In this document: piece by piece, positions 10,005 to 20,700 of the stretch
Layout of the letters: each line of letters begins with the position of its first letter
Position numbering within the stretch: position 1 is the stretch's first letter
Assembly (NCBI GenBank): GCA_013306675.1
Contig: JABLUY010000164.1
Location: 23,407 to 87,406, forward strand
Direction: 5' to 3'
DNA: 64,000 nt
From: Thraustochytrium sp. TN22
Lineage: Eukaryota; Sar; Bigyra; Thraustochytrida; Thraustochytriidae
Position numbers and translations under genes: made by a program
The notes under the pieces: generated by a model
The model's input: the letters and a program-made list of their open reading frames with translations, nothing else
Databases searched by the model: none
Told to the model about the DNA's origin: nothing

Positions 10005-11759
10005 ATGCTCGCGACGGTGCGCGCCAGCCTGCAGCGCCGTCGCCGCAGCGCTGCCGCTGCGACCGCCACCGCCGCCGACCCCAACGTCGCTGGCCGCACG
10101 ACCACCGACGCCAGCGCGGCCATCGACTACCGCACCGTCAGCCTGCGCTTTCTCGTGCGCGTGCACGAGGACCTGCTTGCCAACGAGCTCGCCAAAGACA
10201 CCTGCCTGGTCGTGGCGACCCGCCCTCTAGGCCAGCGCGTGCAAAAGGGCGAGACGCTCCGCCTGCAGCCTCGACCCGGACTCGGAACCGGCACTGCCAG
10301 TGAGGCCGTCAGCAGCGAAGGCGAGCGCCTCGAGGTGGTCCTCGGCCACGACGTCGTGGAGAAGCCCCGCGACGAATGGAGCACCGAAGACGTCGCGGAG
10401 CACGTTGTGCGCGAGCGGGCGCGCGGGGTTCCAACAGAGAAGGCCAGCTTTCTCAACGCGGCGCCGCCAGAGGATGTCGGTGCCACATTTCAGGGACACT
10501 TCGTGAGTCATGTATGGCAGGCCTCGTTCGCGTGCCTCGTGGACAGTCTGCAGAGCCACTTCAAGGACACAGATCCGGGCGAGGTCTTCATTTGGCTTGA
10601 TCTTCTATGCATCAACCAGCTCGATGCGGGCGGCGCCCTTTCCGAGCGGGCCCTCACCAGCGGCCTGCACAACGCCTTGCGGTCCTTTCACAGCACGCTC
10701 GTCGTCCTGGACTGCTGGGACCAGCCCGCAGCGCTGCAGCGCACATGGTGTCTCTGGGAACTTGCTGGCGTCCCGCGGGGGTCCACGGTGGCTGTCTTCG
10801 CTCCCGGCGTCTCAGAGGTCTTCCTCGCGCAGCTCCTCCAGGACGCGGCCGACGTAGCTAGGGCACTTCCGGAGACGGTCCACGTCGACGAGGCGGCATG
10901 CAGCCGCCCCGCGGACAAGGCCATGCTTGACCGCGCCATCGAGGCGCTCCCCGGCGGGTCCGCGATGCTCGGTGTCCAACTCGCGAGCAGCATGAGGTCG
11001 TGGCTGGCGCGTCTGGTCATGGACGTGGTCGCTGCAGCTCCACGAGATGATCTGCAGCCTGGCGCTGACCTCGATTTCGGGCGTGCCCTCCGCGGAGCAG
11101 CCTTTCTGCTCGAGGATGGCGGCAGTCTGACGGAAGCTCTGCATGTCTATGAGGAGGCGCTCGCAAGGGCGACAGAGGCCTTCGGCCACCAGCACCCCGA
11201 CGTCGCGCTCGCGCTCGAGGGCGCCGCCGGGATTCACTGGATGCAGGGGCGCCTGGAGGAGGCGCTTCGCGTGCACGACGAGGCGCTACAGCTGAGGCGG
11301 TCGGTCCTTGGCCCGCTGCATCCTAGCGTGGCAACCTCCCTCGTGAGTATTGCCCGCGTCCACCACGCCCAGGACCGTCTGGACGAGGCGCTCACATGCT
11401 ACCAAGAGGCGCTCGAGATCATAGAGGGCGACCTCGGACCGCACCACCCCGAAGTTGCCACCATGCTCGTCACCGTCGCGGTGGTGCTCAAGGCGCAGGG
11501 CAGGCTCAGTGACGCGCTCGAATGCTCCGAGCGAGCACTCGAAATTCGCAGCGCTGCCCTCGGCGAGCGCCATGCGCTAGTAGCCAAGACCCTCGATGGG
11601 ATTGCGAATCTCCACCGTGCGCAAGGCGACCTGGAGACCGCGGCGACTATCTTCGAAGAGGCTGCGGACATCTGGCGAGACGCGCTCGGTCCGGAACACT
11701 CCTTTACAAGGGGCGCTCTCGAGAGCTCCCGCTCCTGTCGGGCGCACTTGTTAGCCTGA
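10005..11759 (+). CDS. TIR/HET-superfamily-like domain fused to kinesin-light-chain-type TPRs
   Basis: A protein of 584 residues from the ATG at 10005; the longer frame starts at a TTG and is not used. The N-terminus (1-30) is Arg/Ala-rich. Residues about 165-290 hold a TIR/HET-like domain. HFVSHVW occupies the first strand, IWLDLLCINQLD resembles the HET-domain signature (WxDxLCINQ), and LQRTWCLWEL resembles both the HET L.RxWxxQE and the TIR WCxxEL motif. Glu252 is in the position of the catalytic glutamate of TIR NADases. From about residue 360 there are four to five 42-residue TPRs of the kinesin-light-chain type (EALxxYEEAL....GxxHPxVA). TPR arrays on such domains usually act as the sensor or scaffold. 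Database tools would probably label it 'kinesin light chain' from the TPRs alone, which would mislead. The domain call is from motif reading and no fold search was possible. Confidence 0.7.
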   Translation: MLATVRASLQRRRRSAAAATATAADPNVAGRTTTDASAAIDYRTVSLRFLVRVHEDLLANELAKDTCLVVATRPLGQRVQKGETLRLQPRPGLGTGTASEAVSSEGERLEVVLGHDVVEKPRDEWSTEDVAEHVVRERARGVPTEKASFLNAAPPEDVGATFQGHFVSHVWQASFACLVDSLQSHFKDTDPGEVFIWLDLLCINQLDAGGALSERALTSGLHNALRSFHSTLVVLDCWDQPAALQRTWCLWELAGVPRGSTVAVFAPGVSEVFLAQLLQDAADVARALPETVHVDEAACSRPADKAMLDRAIEALPGGSAMLGVQLASSMRSWLARLVMDVVAAAPRDDLQPGADLDFGRALRGAAFLLEDGGSLTEALHVYEEALARATEAFGHQHPDVALALEGAAGIHWMQGRLEEALRVHDEALQLRRSVLGPLHPSVATSLVSIARVHHAQDRLDEALTCYQEALEIIEGDLGPHHPEVATMLVTVAVVLKAQGRLSDALECSERALEIRSAALGERHALVAKTLDGIANLHRAQGDLETAATIFEEAADIWRDALGPEHSFTRGALESSRSCRAHLLA

Positions 11760-11848
11760 GGCACAACCTGAGTTAGGCCTACAAAGAAAGAAAAAATGAG
11801 GATGAAGAAACTGATCATGGTTGAGAGGAGAATGACACGATGAGGCGT

Positions 11849-12135
11849 TCAGAGGCTAAAGGGAGAGGAAAACTTGAGCGCATCCACGATATTGGCCTTG
11901 GCCTTGGTGAGGGCGTCTGCCGGGTCGCTAATGAGCGCGCCCGGGAGCGACTCCGCGTTGTTGTTCTCTGCCGATGCCGGCTCCGAGGAGTTCGGCTCTG
12001 GCGAGGCTGCTTCGAGGGCGGCCGCCTCGGCCGGAGGCAGCCACGAAAATGGCGTGTGACCCGGCGGAATGGATGACAGCGAGAGCGTCGACGCGTTGCG
12101 AGCGTGCTGTGCGCCGGCCCGAGGAGACGATAAGA

Positions 12136-12170
<35 letters not shown>

Positions 12171-15100
12171 GTCTCTCCTTGGCCTTCGTCTTGCTCTTGC
12201 TCTTGCTCTTGCTTCTTCTCCTGTTCTTGCTCCTGCCAGGGTGATGCGCTGGCGACGCTCGAGTCCAGACCGAGCTCCACTTCGCCACGTTTGCCCTCGT
12301 GCACATCATCGTCCGCCATCATATCCACCTCTTCCAGGTCACCGGGCGACGGAAGGCTCTCCTCGCTGCTGGCGGGAGTCGCGTCTGGCTCAATGGCGTC
12401 CATGGCTGGTGCGTTGACGTCGGTAAAGGGGTCTTCGCCGAGCCAAGAGAAGCTTGTATGGCCAGGCGGCAGCGCTAGGTCGCTGCTCAGCGGGGCAACG
12501 TGCTGCCATGCGCCCTCGTCGATGCGCGAGGTAGCAGAAGAAGATGAGGACGAAGCTCGCTTGGACCGCGCCTTGCCAGAGCGGCGGCGCTGGCTGTCTT
12601 TCTTGTTCTCGCCGCTCTCCTCGCCCGCCGTCGGGTACTGGATGATGTTGCTAATGAAGGAGAGGATGCTGGACCGGAAGGAGCCGCCGTGGTCGTCGCT
12701 GGCCTCTGCCCGGGTAGACCGCGCGCCGTCCATCGAGACCGAGGAGGCCGAGGCCGGGAGCTCCGGACGCCCCGGCAGGTACACCATGGCATTCCAGCGA
12801 TGCAGCTTCACGCAGTAGACACCGTCGTCCTCGCGAAAGTCCTGCACGACGCCCAGGCCATAGGGTGTCACGACATGAGTGCCGTTCGGGACGCGCAGGC
12901 CGCCATGTGACATGCCGCCGCCGACGAGCAGGCGCGGTACATGGATGTAGGCCGTGCCGTAGGGAAGACGCACGACGAAGAAGCCGTCGGGCCGAATTTC
13001 CAGCACCTGGCCCACCCCATAGGCCTCGGTATCCACGGTGTCGCCCACACGCAGTCCGTGGGCCTCGTCGAGGGCGCTCAGATAGGTGCTCGAGGACTGG
13101 CCCGATGCCGCCGTGGCGAGCGAGTAGAGCGAGAGCAGGCTGTCGGAGTTCGGCAGCGACGGCGTGGCAGCTGCGCTGCCGTGCACGGAGCGCGTCCGCG
13201 TGAGGCCGAGGCGGCCGCCCTGCATGACGGAGAAGGGCAGCTTGAGGCGCTCCCAGTTCTTGGAGATGATCTCGCGCGCCTTTTGCAGCGGGCTCTGGTC
13301 CAAGCGCAGGAGCTTGGCGGCGCTTGCCGAGTCCTGCTTGGAGGTATCGACCAGGCTGACGCAGTCCGGGTTCACGTAGGCGCGCGCCGCCCAGAGGAGG
13401 CGAAGTTCCAGCATGCCCGAGTCGCGCACCTTGAGCACGAGGCCCTCGCCGTAAGGTGTCTTGACGACGGCGCCCGGCTCGATGGCGTTGTGCGTCTGCG
13501 CCGTGCGCACGCTATCTGTCTCGTCGCCACCGTCCGTGGGCGCGGCCTCGCGCGTAAAGAGCTTTTTCATGAGGCCGTAGAGCCGCCGCGGGTACGAGCC
13601 CTCGCGCACCATGGCGCGCGCGCGCTCCTGGAAGAGCTTCTCGTTCCACATGAGCAGCGAGTCTTCCGTGATGTACGCGCTTGCGTTCATGGATGGAATG
13701 GCGAGCTCGTAGATGTTGTCGTGCTCGCGAAAGATGAGCACGACCGCCACCCCGTAGGGCGTCTTGACGCGCGTGCCGATCTCCAGAATATCGTCCACGG
13801 GCGGCTTGCCCGAGGCGACTTGTGATGCCGGGGCCGATGCAGAGGCCGTTGGCGTGGCCACCTTCGTGGCGTCGAGGCTGAGGCTATGGCTGGCCCGACG
13901 CCGCGCCGGCGCTTCGGACGGGTCTGCATCGCCCGCGTCGGGCGGGGCAGCCGCGTCATCGGCGACATCCTCGTCCGAGTCACCGCCCTCTGCGGCCTCG
14001 TCCAGGGCGAAGACAATCTTGCCGCGCGCGTTCCGCAGAGGCTTTGTGGGCGTGGCATCGGCCAGGGCCGAGCGCGGGTGTTGCGGCGTCTCCAGCATGC
14101 TGTCAGACTTGATATGCGCCGCGGCCGTGGTCGCCTCAAGACCCGGGCGCTGCGTTGTTGCGGAGGTGGAATCGGTCGGCGACGGCGTGGAGCGCGCCTG
14201 CGCCGCGCGCTGTGGCGGGTGCGGAGTCGCGGGCAGCGAGCGGGCGCCTAGGAGCACGCCTTCGGACTTTGGCGCGCCCAGGCCGTAGAGCGAGGGGCGG
14301 CGCGGTGTGCCAGACTCCATGCTGGAGCGCTTGCGCAGGCCGAGGTGAGCCTGCTTGCCCGGATAGGTGATGGCGGGCGTGATGAAACCGGAGAACGCAT
14401 CGAGGTGCCTGGGTTTGTCGATCTTTTGTAGGGTTGCGGTCATGGCCTCGCGCACCGTATTGTCGCTAGGCGGCACGAGGTCCTCCGGCTTGGAAATGGC
14501 CGAGGAGGAGCGCGAGGTGCGGCCGCGCATGACGTCGACTACATTCTCGGCACGCGATGAGGTGGACCGCGGGCGGAAGAGGCGGCGCTGCACGTCTTGC
14601 ACGGCGCGGTGGGAGCGGAAGAGGCCGTGCAGCTGCGTGTAGAGGCGCGCGCGGTTTGTGGACGGGCCGCTCGTGGCCCAGTCCAGGAGAACCTCATACA
14701 CGCCGGTGGCGGAACGGTACGAGACGACGTAGCCTTTGCCGAACACCGTATACACCGTGGTGCCCTTGACAAACTCGCACTCGCCCGGAATGAGCCCTGG
14801 GCTCGGGAGGCCGGCGGCTTCGAGCGCGACGCCGGCGGCGCGGAGGTCCTCATTGATCTCGAGGCGGCGGATGTCGCGCTCGTAGGGGTCGGTCCAGGTG
14901 TGTCGGATGCGCTGGAAGTCCTCGTGCGCCGCGATAGCGACGCGCCAGAGGCCGGTGTAGCGAATGAGCCCCTGCTGCGCTGCGTCGAGCGCCGCGCGAA
15001 CGTAGGTGCGGCAGAAGACGATGCCGCTCTGCTGCCAGCGCGTCTCCGAGACGCCCTCCTCGTAACCAAATGTGAACTCACGCGGCTGCACCTCATGCAC

Positions 15101-16702
15101 GTAGACGCGCTCCACGACGCCGCGGCCGAACTTCTCGACCATGAGCTCGGCCGCTTTGACGTCGGCCTGGCCGTTGTCGCCAATGAAGATGTGCGTGTAC
15201 TCGGGATATATGGAGTAGTACTGCTCGAAGTTCTTGAGCTTCTTGAGCGCCATGGGCATAAAGAGACCCCGCATCATGAAGGCCTGGCCGGACTCGAGGT
15301 CGCCCGGCAGCAGACTGGGCATGCAGTGCAGGGCCTGCATCTTCATGAAGGTGCGAAATTTACTGTACATGGTGGTCTCCGTGACGTCTTTGTACACGTG
15401 CGGGCGCGCCGAGAGGAAGACGAGATCGCCGCTGCGCTTGGGCGGCCAGGCGCCCGCGTCCGCCAGCGCGCCGCGCGCACCAAGGTTCAACTCGCGGTAG
15501 AGCGCAGTGATGGCCGGGTAGAAGACTTTACGCCGGTACGAGACGTCGATGCCCGCCGGGTAGCGGCCGCCGGAGGAGAAGAGTGTGTCGTCTACGTCGC
15601 TGAGGATCTTGCGCCATGAGCCCTTTTGCAGGCGCTTCTTGGCCAGCGAACTGCCCATGGCCATTTGCGCGGCCTGAATGGAGGCCTGCTTTCGGAAGTG
15701 CTGGAGGATCTTCTCGCGCACTTTAACGTCCGTGACGTCCTCGTAGACGAGCTTGTGCATGCTCTCCGCGGACCCCTTGTTGTCCACGAGCTGCTTGAGC
15801 TCGCTGAGCTCGTCGCCACGCACGGTGCTCAAAAGGTTCAGGACCCACTCCTGCGCCTCGGCCGCCGTGTCTGGGTGGTTCGTTAGGCGCAGCCCCTGGA
15901 TGACGTCCAGCACGACCGCGCGCGACGAAAGGTTGAGCTCGGCGATTCGCCGCCGCGCCAAAATGTCCAAGAGCTCGCTGCGACACCGATTGCGTCGCCC
16001 CAACGGCGTGCTCGTGTCGGTGGCCTTGTTGTGGTTCTTGAGCTTGTAGGTAATGAGCTTCATCTCCACGCGCACGAGAATGTAATTGAGCTCGCTGCGC
16101 GAGCAGTTGTTGAAGACGCCCAAGATGGCGCGCTCGATCTCCACGAAGCGAGCGATGTTCCACATGGTGTGAAAGGTGGACGGCAGGGTCAGGTCCAGCT
16201 GGCTCACGTGCGCCTTCAGCAACGTCACGATCTCGTTCGCGCTGCTGTTCTGGATGAGCTCGTCAAAGTCCACCAGGCTCGGCAGCGTGCTCAGCCGCGT
16301 GCGGTGGTGCCGCTTGTCCAGGACGTGCGCGGTCATGGTGCTGCCCACGACCAGCACGAAGCCCACCAGGGGGCCGGCTGGGGCCCAGGCTGCCGCGCGG
16401 TACGGCGAGTCGGGCGCGAAGAGCAGCGTGCTGCTGAGCAGGAAGCTTGTCAGCATCCAGAACTGGTTCTCCAGGTTCTGCGACTGGTGCCAGAACGCGT
16501 TGGCCTGCGTCACGTAGTGCAGCAGCATTAGGCAGACCACCAGGCACAGCGTCGCAAACATCGGCCTGGCCACGAACACCGTGCCCACGTAGGTCACGAT
16601 GAGCCCGGCCAGCACGCGCAGGGTCCAGAACAGCACCGACGCCATGTCTCGCGCCGTCTCCACGCTGCTCTTGAGCGCCTTGCGCTGCCCATAGTCCATC
16701 AT
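11849..16702 (-). CDS. APP1-like phosphatidate phosphatase with N-terminal membrane segments and five VxTPYG-type repeats
   Basis: A protein of 1617 residues, starting with two consecutive ATGs at 16702. The first 135 residues hold about four hydrophobic helices. A helical region follows. The App1 catalytic domain (DUF2183) begins at KILSDVDDTLFSSGG (about residue 367), with the DxDxT motif of Mg-dependent phosphatases; LVFLSARPHVYKDV and THIFIGDNGQAD complete the HAD-type core. Yeast App1 converts phosphatidate to diacylglycerol. Beyond the domain are at least five copies of a short beta-rich repeat, GxxVxTPYGxGxV..R..G.Y.V.L. They lie near residues 646, 973, 1076, 1218 and 1274 and are separated by disordered Ser/Ala linkers. 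The C-terminus carries Gln-Glu runs and an 11-Gln tract. It is convergent with the TIR/HET-TPR gene, with 89 bases between stops. Phosphatase activity is inferred from the motifs. Confidence 0.75.
12137..12169 (+). repeat. CTG triplet run (polyQ in the minus-strand APP1-like gene)
   Basis: Eleven uninterrupted CTG units on the plus strand, read as eleven Gln codons by the minus-strand gene. Confidence 0.9.
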
Positions 16703-17639
16703 GCCTGCGTGCCCGCCCGCCCGCCTGCCCGCCTGCCCGCCTGCCCGCCTGCCCTGCTAGCTAGCTAGCTGGCCGCGGCGTCCGCCGCCCTGGCGAGGAG
16801 AGTGCCTCTCCGCGCGCGGCCGCCGCGCTAGTACCCCTCGTGGTTCTCCCCTGCGAAGACGCGCGCGAGCGACGCCGCCTCCGACGCCGGGTCCTGCCGC
16901 AGCTGCCGCCGCGCGCGCGCGCGGTCGTGCGGGCGGGCGGGCGAGCGCGCGAGCGAGCGAGCGCGCGAGCGCGCGAGCGCGCGAGCGAGCCGCCGCCGCC
17001 GCGGCCGCGCGCGCCGCCGCGCGCCGACTTGAGGGACTGCCGCCCGCCCGCCCGCCTCCTTGCCTCGCAGCCTCGGCCTGCCTGCTGCGCCGCGCGATGA
17101 CGACGATGCCGCGAGGCGAGCCCGCCTCGCGGCTGCGCGCGGCGCCCGCGGGCGAGCGCGGCGAGCGAGGAGGCGCGGCCGGAATCAACTCTCTCTCGCT
17201 CTGCCTGTTGCCTGCCTGCCTGTCTGTCAGTCTGCCATCTCAGCCTGGTGGCTGGCAGGCTGGCTGTCGTCGCTGGCGGGCGACGTGGCCGTCGGGGAGA
17301 CCTCAGCTGCTACGTCCTGGTTCGGCGAGCTGCGTACAGCGGACAACACCGTAGTTGCGAAGCGCGAGCTGCCGCTCTGATGTGAGGCACAGCCTGAGCG
17401 CGCGGCCAGCCGGGCCAGACCCGGCGGGGGAACTTGGAGGAGTCTGTCTTGCGCACCTCTGCCGGCGACGGACGCGAGGTCGAAGAGAGAACTCGAAGAG
17501 AGAACTCGCGCGGCGTCCGTCAGAGTCGGAGCGCGCGTCGCGGCCGCTGCGTCATTGTGTTCTGTCATCATCTGCATCTTCGTCATCATTATGTGTCATC
17601 ATCGTCAAGGGTAAAGCAGGCCTCAGGCTCGGCGCGCAC

Positions 17640-17675
<36 letters not shown>

Positions 17676-17712
17676 ACTCACTGCCAGTAGCTAGCTAGTA
17701 GCTAGTAGAGAG
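16703..17712. promoter_or_regulatory. Upstream region of the APP1-like gene and 3' flank of the LIM/GYF gene
   Basis: About 1 kb without a recognisable gene. Right before the APP1-like start is a run of CCCGCCTG units (about 16709-16755), then a CTAGCTAGCTAGCTGG motif (16757-16772). Further on are long CGAGCG runs (about 16930-16990), a nine-unit GTCT microsatellite (17641-17675), and an AGCTAGTAGCTAGTAGAG cluster that abuts the LIM/GYF stop codon. Confidence 0.5.
17641..17675 (+). repeat. GTCT tetranucleotide microsatellite
   Basis: About nine perfect GTCT units, just downstream of the LIM/GYF gene. Confidence 0.9.
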
Positions 17713-20700
17713 CTACTGGGAGAGCTGCGAGAGAGGCGTCCATTGCGGCATGCCGGGCGTCCATACGTGCGTGTTCGTGTCGATGGATCTGGCGACGGCG
17801 AGCTGGTACAGCTGCTCGCCCGTCACCGGGCCTTGCTGGTTGCCCATGCGGTCGATAAAGAGAAAGCTTCCGAGCGGCACGGCCTGCGCAGCACTGGCGT
17901 CGGCAGCAGCACTGGCACTTGCAGCGTCAGGAGCCTCAGCGACGGCCTCGGCGTCTGTATGAGCCGGCGAGGAGCCCTCAAGCTCCGCCCCCGCATTGAC
18001 GCCGTCATCCGTCAGGGCCTCCGCTTCTCCGGCCGAAGGCTCCGAGCCCGGGCCCTGCTCGTGCACGACAGGCTCATCGGCCGTCGCGTTGTCGGCCTGT
18101 TGGAGCTGCTGCTCGAGGAGTGCAAAGTCGTCCTCGCAAAAGAGTTCGTAGTGGGACATGTCGGCGGAGGGGCGCACAAAGCAGACGGCCGCGTCCAGGC
18201 CCTTGCCGCAGGCGTTGCACTTGAGGCAATGCTCGTGGCAGCGGAGACGGCCATCCTCGCCGGTGCGCACCATCTCTACGAGCTCGATGGGTTCCTCGTC
18301 GATGCGCGCCGCGCGCGTCGGCACGAGCACCTTGCGCGGCGTGGAGGTCTCCACCGCGAGCATGCAAACCACGCAGGTAGGGCGGAACTGCGTCTCGCAA
18401 CAGGCTGCGCAGAAGACAAGCAGCCGGTGCTTCTCGAGCGGACTGCGACGCGCCGACTCCAGCGTCAGCTCCGTCTGGCAGCAGCAGCACTTGAAGCACT
18501 GCGGCGAGCGGTGCAGATGGAGGCCGGGCTCGAGCATGACGCCCTCGTCGGAGACGGCCTGGAGGCAGGCGACGCACTGCGGAAGCTCCTCCTCGCGCAG
18601 ATGCTGCTCACAGAGCGCGAGGCTCATGCGCTGCGAGACATGCGCGCGGCTCGTGTGCGTGCCGCAGCGCGCACACGAGAGGTGGTGTTCGTGCCAGCTC
18701 CGATGCAGCGGGAAGAGGCGCGCGTTGGTGCCGGTCTCGCCGCACGACGGGCACTTGTCCTCCTGCTGCACGATGCACTCGGCGCAAAAGGGCCAGGCGC
18801 CGCCCACCTCGTCAACTTGCGGCGGGTCCTCCTCGTCCGAGGGGTCCAGCACGCGCGAGCACGTGTAGCAACGGAGGTGCTTCTTGTGCCACGTGTAGCC
18901 TTGCCACACGACGGCCTCGTCGCCGGTCGCGGCGTGGTGCTGGTGGTGCTGGTGGTGCTGGTGCTGGTGGTGCTGGTGGTGGTGATGGGCGGTGCCCGAG
19001 GGCGAGGGCGGCCGAAGGCGAATGGCCTGCGTTGGAAGCGTGGCGTCCGGCTGCGCTACGTGGTCCTTGCAGATCGGGCAGACCTGGGCCAGGGAGAGCA
19101 CGCTGCTGAGCGTCGCGTCCAGCGTCGCCTCGGTGGTCGCCGCCAGCGGGCGCACGCGGCCCACCGCGTCGGCGTCCTCGCTCAGGACGAGGTGCTCGCT
19201 CTGGTCGCGCACCTGACGCACGTGCTGGCGCGCGGCGGCCGCGGCCGTGAGGTCGGGCTCGGCGAGGCGCTCGAGCGCGCGGAGCGACGCAAGGTCGGCG
19301 GCGCGCATGTTGCAGCAGTAGGAGCAGGCGCAAGTCTGCTCGACACGCACGCGCGCCTCGAGCACGGCGAGCTGTGCCTCGAGCATGGTGACGCGCATGC
19401 GCCGCTTGAGCGCGGCGCGCGCGCGTCGCGAGGTCTCCTGAATGTCATCCATGGCATGCAGGCGAAAGGGCTGGCGCGGCGGCGCGAGGGGCGGCGCGTC
19501 GGGGCGCCCGCTGAGCGCCTCGAGCGCCTCCTGCGCGACGCCGAGCGCGTCGGCGAGCATGGCGAGGCGCGCGCGGATGGCCTCGAGGCAGTCGCGCTCC
19601 CCCGAAGTGTCGCGCTCGCCCTCCAGAACGCCATCCAGCGTGTCGAGCATGTGGCGCGCGAAATCGACGTCCGCAAGGTAGACGGCGTCCTTGTCCAGAT
19701 GGCAGCCGAGGTCGACACCGCGGCGCTGACCGAGGAGCTGGAACTCGAGGAAGTCGACCTGGTTCTCGGCCATCTCGATGGGCGCGCACTGGCCCAGGAC
19801 AGGCTCCCAGAGCCAGTTCTCTTCGACCGTGCGGTGCAAGCTCTCGTCGGCGCCGTCGTCCACGCCGTCGTCCTCGTCTTCGTCCTCGTCGCCGGCGCGG
19901 GCGCCGCCCAAGAGCGTGCCCAGGCCGTCGGCCGCCTCGTCATCCTCCTCGTCCTCGTCGAGGTGATCGTGCGGATCGGAGGAGTCGCCGCCGTTGGCAT
20001 CGTCGTCCTCGGCCTCGGCCTCCTCGGCGGAGAGCACGTGGAAGCTGTCGTCGGCGCCGCCGAGCTCGCCGAGCTCCTCGCCCGGCGAAAGGCTTGCAGA
20101 CAGCACGGTGGAGGACCACTCGCTGCCGAAGGTGGAGTGGCGGCCGTGGTGCGCGGTAGCGGCAGCGGCGAGCCCGAGATCACTGGTGGAATTGGCGCGC
20201 GCCAACGTGGCGGCGCGCGCGGCGCGCGCGCGCAGGCGGCGCGAGCGGCGTGCGAGTTTGGCCCACTTGTTGTCGAACCCGAGGAGCGCGTCCTTGCGCG
20301 TGGGCATGTAAAGCAGAAAGACCTCGACGATGCGGAAGAAGCGCAGCGCCGCGAGGCGCGGCGCGCGCATGAGGACGTCGGCCTGCGCGCAGAGCAGGCT
20401 GCGCGCGAAGGCGACGCTGTCCGCGCGCCATCCGGCGAGGACGGCGGTTTCGTAGAGCGTCTGCTCGAGCCCCGGCACGCAGAGACTCGCAGAGCGCAAG
20501 TCCTCGCGCAAGTGGCTCACGCAGAGCAGCTCGGTTACGCGGCGCAAGATGAGCTCGGTGGCCTCGTCGCGGAAGTCCTTGTCGCTCGGGATGGTCTGCA
20601 GGATGCGCAAAAGGCCGGTGCGCCAACCATCGGTGGACTGCAGCATGTGCAGGCTGCGCGCGCTGGCGGTGCAGAGCGTGAAGAGGCTGGCGACGAACTC

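Noticed and set aside
12137-12169. CTG/CAG repeats read as a CRISPR array or satellite
   Set aside because: Pure triplets inside a coding frame with no spacers; polyQ explains them.
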